NCBI GenBank assembly: GCA_964502215.1
Contig: CAZCUN010000067.1
Span: forward strand, 1-14,620
Source: JAALLB01 sp964502215
Lineage (GTDB): Bacteria; Pseudomonadota; Alphaproteobacteria; Rhizobiales; Rhizobiaceae
Reading direction: 5' to 3'
Length of the DNA stretch: 14,620 nucleotides
Shown: one piece after another, positions 7,881 to 14,590 of the stretch
Layout: each line of letters begins with the position of its first letter
How positions within the stretch are numbered: position 1 is the stretch's first letter
Program-made: the position numbers and the translations under genes
Notes under the pieces: model-generated
Told to the model about the DNA's origin: nothing
The model's input: the letters and a program-made list of their open reading frames with translations, nothing else
Databases searched by the model: none

Positions 7881-8084
7881 TTAACCCTCCCATACACTCA
7901 ACTGATAAATTACGTTTCATGCGCCCGCAAAATTTACATGCGACGCTGTTAATGTAACAAATTATTGTATTTTTAATAATCAGAAGAAGTGAAAATTTGT
8001 ACGTTTGGTCTAATGTAAATTACTTAGATATTGCAATATTCTTGATTTTAGACGGCAAAACTCATTCTTTAGGGCGATTTAATT
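7881..8084. other. AT-rich intergenic region between the two paralogues
   Basis: No gene is seen in these 204 bases. They contain the 12-bp perfect palindrome ATATTGCAATAT (8028-8039), a TTACAT...ATGTAA pair near 7933-7954, and an ATTATT...AATAAT pair near 7964-7980. None is followed by a convincing T-run in the minus direction. The region should hold the end of the 8085 transcript and the promoter of the gene starting at 7880. Confidence 0.4.
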
Positions 8085-8765
8085 TTAATCGAGTAAACGT
8101 AAAGCCACTTCTTTACCAAAGGCCGCTTGGTTTAAACCTCTAACGAGCGTATCATCTAGTCTATTGTTAAGTTCGTCTTCAATTCTTAGAATATCCTCGT
8201 AGGTTGCCTCGCCAATCTTTTCAATTTCAACACGCTTGTTATTAAAACTAATATTGGCTTGGCTACTATTAAAACTAATTTCTTTATCTTCAGGATTAAT
8301 AGGTTGGCTATGATGATTAATCATTTTTAGATGCTCATCTATTTTCTGACCATTTATGACAATCAAATCCTTTGAAAGAGTAGACAACAATTTCACTTTC
8401 ATGTGACGCACTTTAAATGCTTCAATCAGTGCTTCTTTGCCACTAAAGTTTCTTTTAGCATCATCTCTGGCACCATCATCTTCACCAGATCTTGGATCTT
8501 TATCATTCAGGATTAAGGGTTTGTCGTTGGTTGGCTTTTCACCCGCATCAATTTTTGCGTCCGACTCTAGAGCAAGTTCGGGTGGCGAGCTTGTTTCATG
8601 AGTCATATTGGCATTTTGAACAGCTTGCTCAAACATGCGTCCATTCGTGTGCTCATGAGAAAAATCAACTTGTTGCTTTTGTATAGGCGTGGTTGTTCCA
8701 TCAGCTCTATCAGAGTCGACTGACTTTGTTACCTCACGGGCAATATTTATTGGATCGATTTCCAT
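8085..8765 (-). CDS. Hypothetical protein, paralogue B with EHTNGRMFEQAVQNAN block
   Basis: Unrecognised soluble protein of 226 residues, a diverged paralogue of the gene at 7152-7880. Shared features in the same order are the start MEIDxINxA, a DxSxEHTNGRMFEQAVQNAN block (34-53; the last 16 residues are identical in both), LSTLSKDLIVINGQKID (128-143), an ANI stretch (170-172), ATYEDI (187-192) and the terminus FGKEVALRLLD (216-226). The middle (55-110) is unrelated, acidic and probably disordered. The matching MEID starts in both genes support ATG 8765, although no ribosome-binding site precedes it (upstream TATGTTTTAAA), unlike paralogue A. The gene follows the TetR gene on the same strand after 112 bases. 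Confidence 0.72.
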   Translation of the reverse strand: MEIDPINIAREVTKSVDSDRADGTTTPIQKQQVDFSHEHTNGRMFEQAVQNANMTHETSSPPELALESDAKIDAGEKPTNDKPLILNDKDPRSGEDDGARDDAKRNFSGKEALIEAFKVRHMKVKLLSTLSKDLIVINGQKIDEHLKMINHHSQPINPEDKEISFNSSQANISFNNKRVEIEKIGEATYEDILRIEDELNNRLDDTLVRGLNQAAFGKEVALRLLD

Positions 8766-8877
8766 TTTAAAAACATAGCCTAATTATCTTTGTCTATACA
8801 AATTGAGGCTAGATACACCTCGCCAATAATTAACAAGCAATATTCATGCCATGTTTACCATAAAAACCAATAGTTGC

Positions 8878-9480
8878 TTATTTTTCAGTATCTAATCCTG
8901 CTAACAGCTGGTCAATAAAGCGTGGTAATTCACTTTCCAGTTGCTCTTGCATTAATCCAATAAAGCGTCCCTGCACACTAAATGATACAATTCCATGAAC
9001 TGCTGCAAAGAGTGTCTTAGAGCGCATCATCACTTCTTCGTTCGTTAAGTTCGGGCTTAATCGGCCAACAGGTTCTGCAATAAAGCTCACAAGAACACTT
9101 TGCTCTTTTTGATGCCATTCAGGAACATCCGATGTCATATCCGCATATTCAAATAAAGCATTCCATAAACGAAAGTTATTTTTGGAAAAATTGATATAGG
9201 CTTTTGCAAGCCCTTTTAATTTGGCAGATGGATCATCAATATCCTTAACACTATCAGACAGCATTTCACCTAAATGATGTAAGGTTTGACTATTTACCTG
9301 CACAATTAAATCATCAAGATCTTCAAAGGCAGTATAAAGACTGCCAAGCGCACAGCCAGCTATGCCGGTTACGTTTCTAGCATTCAAGGCGCGCACGCCC
9401 TCTTCTTCCATAATACCAGCAGCGGCCTTTATAAGGCTTGCTTTTAATTCTTCTCTTTTAGCTTCGCGCTTGCCCGTCAT
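8878..9480 (-). CDS. TetR-family transcriptional repressor, divergent from pspA
   Basis: DNA-binding regulator of 200 residues. The N-terminal helix-turn-helix occupies about 31-54 (ALNARNVTGIAGCALGSLYTAFEDLDDLI), with the GSLYTAF recognition-helix pattern usual in TetR proteins. The C-terminal ligand and dimer domain resembles the WHG type (W106 region; FAAVHGIVSF 158-167). The gene is read away from pspA across a 110-base region with three palindromic sites, the classic arrangement for a repressor that controls both itself and its divergent neighbour. An AAGG motif lies eight bases before ATG 9480. The ligand is unknown; the target being the psp operon is inferred from position and sites. 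Confidence 0.9.
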   Translation of the reverse strand: MTGKREAKREELKASLIKAAAGIMEEEGVRALNARNVTGIAGCALGSLYTAFEDLDDLIVQVNSQTLHHLGEMLSDSVKDIDDPSAKLKGLAKAYINFSKNNFRLWNALFEYADMTSDVPEWHQKEQSVLVSFIAEPVGRLSPNLTNEEVMMRSKTLFAAVHGIVSFSVQGRFIGLMQEQLESELPRFIDQLLAGLDTEK

Positions 9481-9502
9481 TTAACGTACCTTTTTAAAAA
9501 AA

Positions 9503-9515
9503 TGAACTTTGTTCA
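9503..9515. promoter_or_regulatory. Operator site 1, TGAACtttGTTCA
   Basis: Perfect 5-3-5 inverted repeat, 22 bases upstream of the tetR start codon, so it is best placed to control the repressor's own gene. Its half-sites match those of sites 2 and 3 but its centre is TTT instead of AAC. Binding by the adjacent TetR protein is inferred. Confidence 0.7.
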
Positions 9516-9524
9516 AAATAATAC

Positions 9525-9552
9525 TTGAACAACGTTCATAATTGTGTACATT
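9525..9552 (+). promoter_or_regulatory. Predicted promoter of the pspA-yiaA operon
   Basis: TTGAAC (9525-9530) and TACATT (9547-9552) are separated by 16 bases, with TGTG just before the -10 element. Operator 2 covers the -35 box and operator 3 lies just past the expected start of transcription, a layout that fits direct repression. Confidence 0.55.
9526..9538. promoter_or_regulatory. Operator site 2, TGAACaacGTTCA
   Basis: Perfect 5-3-5 inverted repeat that overlaps the predicted -35 box of pspA. It is part of an exact 16-base repeat (TGAACAACGTTCATAA at 9526-9541 and 9561-9576), so it and site 3 are almost certainly bound by the same protein. Confidence 0.75.
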
Positions 9553-9560
9553 GCATTTCA

Positions 9561-9573
9561 TGAACAACGTTCA
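9561..9573. promoter_or_regulatory. Operator site 3, TGAACaacGTTCA
   Basis: Second copy of the exact repeat. The symmetry here extends to ATGAACaacGTTCAT (9560-9574). It sits between the predicted transcription start and the pspA ribosome-binding site (AGGAGA, 9578-9583). Its centre is 35 bases from that of site 2. Confidence 0.75.
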
Positions 9574-9590
9574 TAACAGGAGAAAGCAAA

Positions 9591-10289
9591 ATGTTCAAAT
9601 CAATGTTTACACTTATTAGAGGCACGTCGCACGAAGCTGCGCAAGGTGTTGTCGATAAAAATGCAATGGTAATTCTGCGTCAACAAATACGCGATGGCGC
9701 AGATGCCCTTAACTCGGCCAAAAAGGCTGTTGCTATAGCAATTGCGCAAAACAACCAAGAAAAGCGACAACATGATAAACTGGTTACGCGTATTACTGAT
9801 CTTGAAGGTCGCACAGTTGAGGCGATTGAAAAAGGCAAGGATGAGCTTGCACAAGAAGCCGCAGAAACCATTGCCATTTTGGAAGCTGAAAGAGATGCTT
9901 GCGAACAAGCACAATCAAGCTTCACCAAGGAAATCGAGCGCTTGAAACGTGTTGTGCTTCAATCTGAAGCACGATTGCGCGATCTTAAACGAGGTCAACG
10001 CATTGCAGATGCGACTGACAAAACTCAAAGATTGAAGCAATCTAATCCAAACAGCGGTGTTTCAGCACTTGAAGACGCAGAAGCAACTCTTTCCCGCTTA
10101 CGTGAAAAACAAGTGGAAACAGATGCAGCATCAAAGGCATTCGATGAATTATCAGAAGTAAGCAACCCTGAAACAATTGCACAAAAAATGTCTGATGCAG
10201 GCTGTGGTGCATCAATCAACTCTACGGCTGATCAGGTTCTTGAACGTCTTAAAAACAAGACAGCTAAGAAGATAAAAAAAGCCAGTTAA
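9591..10289 (+). CDS. pspA: PspA/IM30-family membrane-stress protein
   Basis: ESCRT-III-like coiled-coil protein that binds and supports the inner membrane. The 232 residues are nearly all helical. A short amphipathic start (MFKSMFTLIRG) comes before the DQQIRD-like segment VILRQQIRDGADAL (27-40), a long heptad coiled coil (about 40-190), and a positively charged tail. This start and length match the PspA/IM30 subgroup that pairs with a YiaA-type partner, rather than E. coli PspA with its PspF activator. AGGAGA seven bases before ATG 9591 is a strong ribosome-binding site. There is no pspF, pspB or pspC nearby; control appears to pass through the divergent TetR protein. The subgroup assignment is from recall of the family; membrane association is inferred. 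Confidence 0.88.
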   Translation: MFKSMFTLIRGTSHEAAQGVVDKNAMVILRQQIRDGADALNSAKKAVAIAIAQNNQEKRQHDKLVTRITDLEGRTVEAIEKGKDELAQEAAETIAILEAERDACEQAQSSFTKEIERLKRVVLQSEARLRDLKRGQRIADATDKTQRLKQSNPNSGVSALEDAEATLSRLREKQVETDAASKAFDELSEVSNPETIAQKMSDAGCGASINSTADQVLERLKNKTAKKIKKAS

Positions 10290-10337
10290 TCAACTCAACC
10301 AAAACAATAAATAATCTTAACTTAAGGAAACAAAATA

Positions 10338-10622
10338 ATGTCTAACCCAAATTACACACCTAAAAACTCTGATGCATTCAAATTTTTCACACTTGCAAGC
10401 TTCGGCATTGCTGGTTTAATGCAAGCCGGTGGCATCTATTTTCTTGAAGCTAGCTTCGCTGCTAAAGGCTTTTATGCAATGTCAGCGCTTATGCTTGTAC
10501 ATACGGCAATTTCAGCGACCAAGCTATTGCGCGATGATGAAGAAGCAAAACGCATCTACAATAAAATTGAAGATGCCAAAACTGAGAAACTTCTAACAGA
10601 ATATACTCAAGTCGAAGAATAG
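10338..10622 (+). CDS. YiaA/YiaB-type two-helix membrane protein
   Basis: Small inner-membrane protein of 94 residues with two hydrophobic helices, about 15-36 (FFTLASFGIAGLMQAGGIYFLEA) and 41-61 (AAKGFYAMSALMLVHTAISATKLL), and a charged C-terminal tail. It fits the YiaA/B two-helix domain family. AAGGAAA about ten bases before ATG 10338 is a fair ribosome-binding site. It lies 48 bases after pspA with no terminator between and a strong one just after, so the two are co-transcribed. A role as membrane partner of PspA is inferred from this pairing. Confidence 0.82.
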   Translation: MSNPNYTPKNSDAFKFFTLASFGIAGLMQAGGIYFLEASFAAKGFYAMSALMLVHTAISATKLLRDDEEAKRIYNKIEDAKTEKLLTEYTQVEE

Positions 10623-10641
10623 CAACTAAAGACATCGAAAC

Positions 10642-10671
10642 AAAAAAAGCCAGGCATTGCCTGGCTTTTTT
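10642..10671. terminator. Bidirectional intrinsic terminator between yiaA and ndk
   Basis: A perfect GC-rich stem, GCCAGGC (10649-10655) with GCCTGGC (10659-10665) around ATT, has A7 on the left and T6 on the right. It therefore works for the rightward psp operon and for ndk reading leftwards, whose stop is 20 bases away. Confidence 0.92.
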
Positions 10672-10690
10672 ATTTAAAGTGTAGGTTTTA

Positions 10691-11113
10691 TTAGCCAGCG
10701 ATTTCGTTGCCAGCAAACCAGAATGCGATTTCTTCTGCAGCAGTTTCAGGAGCATCTGAACCGTGTACTGAGTTTTCACCAAGTGACAAAGCAAACTCTT
10801 TGCGAATTGTACCAGCATCAGCTTCTGCAGGGTTTGTTGCACCCATAACTTCGCGGTTTTTAAGAATTGCGTTTTCGCCTTCAAGAACCTGAACGATTGT
10901 TGGACCAGAAGACATAAATTCTGTTAGTTCACCAAAGAACGGGCGCTCTGAGTGTACTGCATAAAAAGCTTCTGCTTCACGCAAGCTCATGTGAACACGC
11001 TTAGATGCAACAACACGAAGGCCAGCTTCTTCAAGCTTAGCTGTGATTGCGCCTGTAAGGTTGCGTTTTGTTGCGTCTGGTTTAATCATCGAAAATGTAC
11101 GTTCAATCGCCAT
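10691..11113 (-). CDS. ndk: Nucleoside diphosphate kinase
   Basis: Cytosolic enzyme that passes the gamma-phosphate of ATP to other nucleoside diphosphates through a phosphohistidine. The 140-residue length is standard. Hallmarks are ERTFSMIKPDA (4-14), RPFFGELTEFMSSGP (57-71) and the active-site NSVHGSD (114-120) with catalytic H117. A clear Shine-Dalgarno (CAGGA) precedes ATG 11113. Its own promoter can be seen upstream and the shared bidirectional terminator downstream, so it is a single-gene transcript. Confidence 0.97.
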   Translation of the reverse strand: MAIERTFSMIKPDATKRNLTGAITAKLEEAGLRVVASKRVHMSLREAEAFYAVHSERPFFGELTEFMSSGPTIVQVLEGENAILKNREVMGATNPAEADAGTIRKEFALSLGENSVHGSDAPETAAEEIAFWFAGNEIAG

Positions 11114-11156
11114 TGTAATAATTCCTGTAAGGTTAAAAAAGGGAGGATTTGGCGGG

Positions 11157-11185
11157 TATATACGCGCTCAAAGGCTAAGTCGCAA
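11157..11185 (-). promoter_or_regulatory. Predicted ndk promoter
   Basis: On the minus strand, TTGCGA (complement of 11180-11185) and TATATA (11157-11162) are 17 bases apart, 43 bases before the ndk start codon. It is the best sigma70-type match seen in the window. Confidence 0.6.
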
Positions 11186-11228
11186 GAGCCGATTTAATTG
11201 ATACGTCCTAAATGGACATTAAGTTTGT

Positions 11229-12332
11229 TTATACGGCTTGTTTTTCGACATTTGTTGCAACTTTAGAATCATTGAAAACCTCATTGCTTCGCTGTCCGAA
11301 GGCCTTTGCAGTTAAAGGTTTACCCAATAGCGATTGAGCGCTTGATATAGCCTCATCACTGCCCTCACCTAATGCCTCTACTTCTTTATTATCAATGCTA
11401 TCTATAAATTCATTTTGAGTGTCAGAAACAATAACTTTATCTTCTATGTCTTTGACATACTCAGCAACTTCTACAACCTCATTATCTTCAATTTGCTGTT
11501 GGATTTCATGCGCGACCTCATCATACATTGCTGGTGCATCAACCTCGTTTTGTGCAACATCGCCCTCATTTTGTGCATCCGCTTCTTCAATAATTGCATT
11601 TTGATGACTCGCAGAAATTCGGTAAAATACGATTGGAACTTCTATTTCGTCGTGCTCACCAATGATAAACACCATGTCATCAGGCACTTCTATATCAACA
11701 ATAAAATCTGCCATATATCGATGGTATTCTATAGCAACCAATAGCTTTGCAACATGAAGTGCGATCGCCTGTTCATCAACAACCGCAGTTGTTTCTTCAG
11801 CATTCAAAATACCACTATGGTTTACTTCACCCTTTAAATAATCACTGAATTCTTTTGCGACAGCACCAAGGCCTTCTAATGGATGGCCAGCAACATCCAT
11901 AAAGTACCCCTGCCAATCGCTGGTTACAGCTTCACATTGGTTTGTCAGTTCTTCATCTGATGCGGTTGCAAAAGCATAAACATCTTCGCTGTATAGACTA
12001 ATCTCGATGCCTTGACCGATAATCCTACCCTCGTCATGATAAATTTCATGTGCCGAAAAATCAAAACCTACAGCTTTTATCTTCTCAGGCTCAGATACAC
12101 TTGCTGCAAGGTTTGACATTGCAATTAAAAGATCATCATGAGGCGTTGTGATTGTTAGCTCTAAAGCAGAGGCAAACAAACCACACTCCATAGTCTCAAG
12201 CACGGATGAGTATTTAGCTTTAGCTTCAACAAAGCGTTTTTCACGGATTAAAGAATAGACATCAGAGTATGACATCTCTTTAAATTCACGTAGGTTTTGC
12301 AACGCGATTTGTGTTGAATTTGCTTCACTCAT
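11229..12332 (-). CDS. Hypothetical acidic protein, 367 residues
   Basis: I do not recognise this protein. No signal peptide or membrane segment is evident. The N-terminal two-thirds (1-245) looks like a folded soluble domain: helices at 8-80, then mixed alpha/beta with a hydrophobic VFIIGEHDEIEVPIVFYRI stretch (221-239). Residues 249-335 are very acidic and low in complexity, with a 7-residue tandem repeat AQNEGDV/AQNEVDA, and the last 35 residues are more basic. The frame is open 12 codons further upstream, but GAGGG eight bases before ATG 12332 picks out MSEANSTQ as the start. It lies between ndk and the divergent ABC-F gene. Confidence 0.8.
   Translation of the reverse strand: MSEANSTQIALQNLREFKEMSYSDVYSLIREKRFVEAKAKYSSVLETMECGLFASALELTITTPHDDLLIAMSNLAASVSEPEKIKAVGFDFSAHEIYHDEGRIIGQGIEISLYSEDVYAFATASDEELTNQCEAVTSDWQGYFMDVAGHPLEGLGAVAKEFSDYLKGEVNHSGILNAEETTAVVDEQAIALHVAKLLVAIEYHRYMADFIVDIEVPDDMVFIIGEHDEIEVPIVFYRISASHQNAIIEEADAQNEGDVAQNEVDAPAMYDEVAHEIQQQIEDNEVVEVAEYVKDIEDKVIVSDTQNEFIDSIDNKEVEALGEGSDEAISSAQSLLGKPLTAKAFGQRSNEVFNDSKVATNVEKQAV
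11536..11577. repeat. 21-bp tandem repeat inside the acidic hypothetical gene
   Basis: Two adjacent 21-base units (11536-11556 and 11557-11577) match at 17 of 21 positions and encode a duplicated heptapeptide. The unit length keeps the reading frame, so the acidic segment can grow or shrink by slippage. Confidence 0.6.
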
Positions 12333-12428
12333 AGCTTTACCCTCTACTTGTTGGAAAAACATTCTCAAAATAGGCTTAAAATATTATGAAAGCTTGATTG
12401 TCAGCCAAATTTACGGCATTGCGTGGCC

Positions 12429-14339
12429 ATGCTTAAATTTACTGACCTTACAGTCCGCATGGCCGGACGCACATTGATTGAAAATGCTGAAATCACGATC
12501 CCAAAAGGCGTCAAGGCTGGACTTGTGGGTGCAAATGGCACAGGCAAGACCACCCTTTTCAAAGTGATTACTGGCCTGCTGCCAAGCGATACAGGCAACA
12601 TCAGCATTTCTAAAGACTGGAAGATTGGTCAAGTGGCGCAGGAAGCCCCTGGGACTGAAGAAAGTCTGCTTGAAATTGTTATGAAGGCAGATGAAGAACT
12701 TACCGCTCTCACGCAAGAAGCTGAGACAGCGACCGACCCGACGCGGATTTCTGACATTCACATGCGTCTTGCTGACATTGATGCTTATACAGCTGAAAGT
12801 CGTGCTAGTTCTATTCTAGCAGGTCTTGGTTTTTCTGATCGCGATCAAAATTCACCTGCGTCCTCATTTTCAGGTGGGTGGCGTATGCGCGTGGCGCTTG
12901 CTGCGGTTCTTTTTGCTGAGCCAGATCTACTGCTGCTTGATGAACCAACCAACTATCTCGATCTTGAAGGCGCGCTTTGGCTTGAGAATTACATGGGTAA
13001 GTACCCTGGTACTGTTCTCGTCATCAGCCACGACCGCGACATGCTCAACAAAGTTGTGGATTCGATTGTTCATCTTGAAGGACGCAAGCTTACTTTTTAC
13101 CGTGGCAATTATGATAACTTTGAAAAGCAGCGTGCAGAAAAGCGCGAACTGATCGAAAAAGCGCGTGAGAAAATCGAAGGTCAAAAGAAACACATGATGG
13201 CCTTTGTCGATCGTTTTGGCGCAAAAGCTTCAAAGGCCAAACAAGCCCAATCAAAACTCAAAGCCATCGGTAAATTGAAACTCCCTGCTCAGTTAGAGCA
13301 AGAAGGCACGATGCCGTTTAATTTTCCAAACCCAGAAAAAATCTCAGCCTCTCCGATGATTAAACTTGAGAATGTAAATTGTGGCTATGACGAAAACACC
13401 ATCATCTTAAACAACATTAAACTCAACATTGATGCCGATGATCGAATTGCTTTGTTAGGCTCAAATGGTAACGGCAAATCGACCTTTTCAAAATTATTGG
13501 TTGACCGCCTTCCGCAGGTTGAAGGCACGATTGTCAAAGCGCCTAAGATTAAAGTTGCAATGTTTGCCCAACACCAGATGGATGATCTTCATGCAGATCA
13601 AACGCCTGTCGATCATGTTCGCAAACTCATGCCGCAAGCAGGTGAAAGCCAAGTGCGTTCCAAGGTTGCCCAGATGGGTTTAAACCATGAGCGCATGGGA
13701 ACGGTCACTGCCAAACTTTCAGGCGGAGAAAAAGCCAGACTGCTGCTTGGCCTTTGTACTTTCCATGGCCCTGATCTCCTCATTCTCGATGAGCCGACCA
13801 ACCACCTTGATGTCGGTGCGCGTGAAGCGCTTGTGCATGGGCTAAATAACTTTGAAGGCGCTGTTATTCTGGTGAGCCACGACCGCCACCTAATTGACGC
13901 CACCATGGAGCGCCTTTGGATTGTCGCAGATGGAAAAGTTGGCCCTTACGAAGATGATCTTGATACCTACCGCAAGAAAGTTTTGCGCGATGCAAAAACC
14001 AAACGTAAAGAACATATTCTGGAAGCTGAACCAGAGATCATTGCACCCGTAATAGAGCCACCTAAACCCAAATTACCCAAAAAAGACCGCGAAGAAAAAC
14101 GCAAAGAACTTGCCCCGCTTAAGGCAAAGATCACCGAAAAAGAAAAGCAAATTCAAAAGCTTAACGAAGCAATTTCCAAACTTGATTCAAGTCTTGCGAC
14201 ACCAGGCTTATTTGAGAACCACCCAGAAAAAGGCGAAAAATTCTCAAAACAACGCATGGAAGCAGACAAAATGCTGGCCGACGTTGAAGAAAGCTGGCTA
14301 GAGCTAAGCGCTGAATATGATGCTGGGATGAGTGGGTGA
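12429..14339 (+). CDS. ABC-F family ATPase, YheS type
   Basis: Soluble twin-ATPase protein of the ABC-F group, which acts on ribosomes rather than in transport. Domain 1 has Walker A GANGTGKTT (34-42), signature FSGGWRMR (147-154), Walker B DLLLLDEPTN (166-175) and H201. A charged interdomain linker (about 230-285, with FGAKASKAKQAQSKLKAI) is typical. Domain 2 has GSNGNGKST (344-352), LSGGEKARL (430-438), LLILDEPTNHLD (450-461) and H484. A C-terminal coiled coil runs from about 553 to 625. The GGWRMR signature, FAQHQ stretch and C-terminal extension match E. coli YheS best among the four housekeeping ABC-F types. Length is 636 residues from ATG 12429; a GTG two codons upstream is also possible. 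No Shine-Dalgarno sequence is visible for either. Confidence 0.93.
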   Translation: MLKFTDLTVRMAGRTLIENAEITIPKGVKAGLVGANGTGKTTLFKVITGLLPSDTGNISISKDWKIGQVAQEAPGTEESLLEIVMKADEELTALTQEAETATDPTRISDIHMRLADIDAYTAESRASSILAGLGFSDRDQNSPASSFSGGWRMRVALAAVLFAEPDLLLLDEPTNYLDLEGALWLENYMGKYPGTVLVISHDRDMLNKVVDSIVHLEGRKLTFYRGNYDNFEKQRAEKRELIEKAREKIEGQKKHMMAFVDRFGAKASKAKQAQSKLKAIGKLKLPAQLEQEGTMPFNFPNPEKISASPMIKLENVNCGYDENTIILNNIKLNIDADDRIALLGSNGNGKSTFSKLLVDRLPQVEGTIVKAPKIKVAMFAQHQMDDLHADQTPVDHVRKLMPQAGESQVRSKVAQMGLNHERMGTVTAKLSGGEKARLLLGLCTFHGPDLLILDEPTNHLDVGAREALVHGLNNFEGAVILVSHDRHLIDATMERLWIVADGKVGPYEDDLDTYRKKVLRDAKTKRKEHILEAEPEIIAPVIEPPKPKLPKKDREEKRKELAPLKAKITEKEKQIQKLNEAISKLDSSLATPGLFENHPEKGEKFSKQRMEADKMLADVEESWLELSAEYDAGMSG

Positions 14340-14362
14340 GGATTAGAATTGCTAAATAGCGG

Positions 14363-14386
14363 CTTATGACCCATAGTGGTCATAAG
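14363..14386. repeat. Perfect 9-bp hairpin after the ABC-F gene
   Basis: CTTATGACC-CATAGT-GGTCATAAG begins 24 bases after the stop of the ABC-F gene. No T-run follows, so it is not a standard intrinsic terminator; it may be an RNA 3'-end hairpin, a protein site or a dispersed intergenic repeat. Confidence 0.6.
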
Positions 14387-14570
14387 AGATTCAAAAATGA
14401 ACGGCAGTAATGTGGTAATTTAGAACTATGATGCCATATTCTAAAACTAATTTTTTCCTGAGCCATGAACTGAAATTACAATGAATAAACCAACTAGCTA
14501 CTGTTCTACAGATATTTACTAACGTCTTATTGGAGGCAAAAATCTTTTATTCACCTAATAATATTATTTT
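14387..14570. other. Non-coding AT-rich region
   Basis: No gene, RNA gene or clear signal is seen in this stretch between the hairpin and the IS-like end. Short open frames here have no ribosome-binding site or recognisable product. Confidence 0.4.
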
Positions 14571-14590
14571 AGGGGCTGTCCCAGATAACT
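14571..14590 (-). repeat. 20-bp terminal inverted repeat, right copy
   Basis: AGGGGCTGTCCCAGATAACT is the exact reverse complement of 36-55. It is preceded by TTA (14569-14571), the same trinucleotide that follows the left copy. Confidence 0.85.

Noticed and set aside
7152..8765. A toxin-antitoxin or immunity pair
   Set aside because: The two proteins are paralogues of similar size, 204 bases apart, without a DNA-binding or known toxin motif. Toxin-antitoxin partners are normally unrelated, small and tightly coupled.
8776..8811. TAGCCT...AGGCTA inverted pair in front of paralogue B
   Set aside because: Six-base arms around a 24-base AT-rich loop are expected by chance at this length; no second feature supports a riboswitch or operator.
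11205..11217. GTCC-TAAAT-GGAC downstream of the acidic hypothetical gene as its terminator
   Set aside because: A four-base stem without a T-run is too weak.
36..14590. A composite transposon carrying accessory cargo
   Set aside because: The content is core metabolism and repair in conserved order (uvrC-pgsA-moaD-moaE, ndk, ABC-F). Two chance IS insertions around core genes explain it better than mobile cargo.
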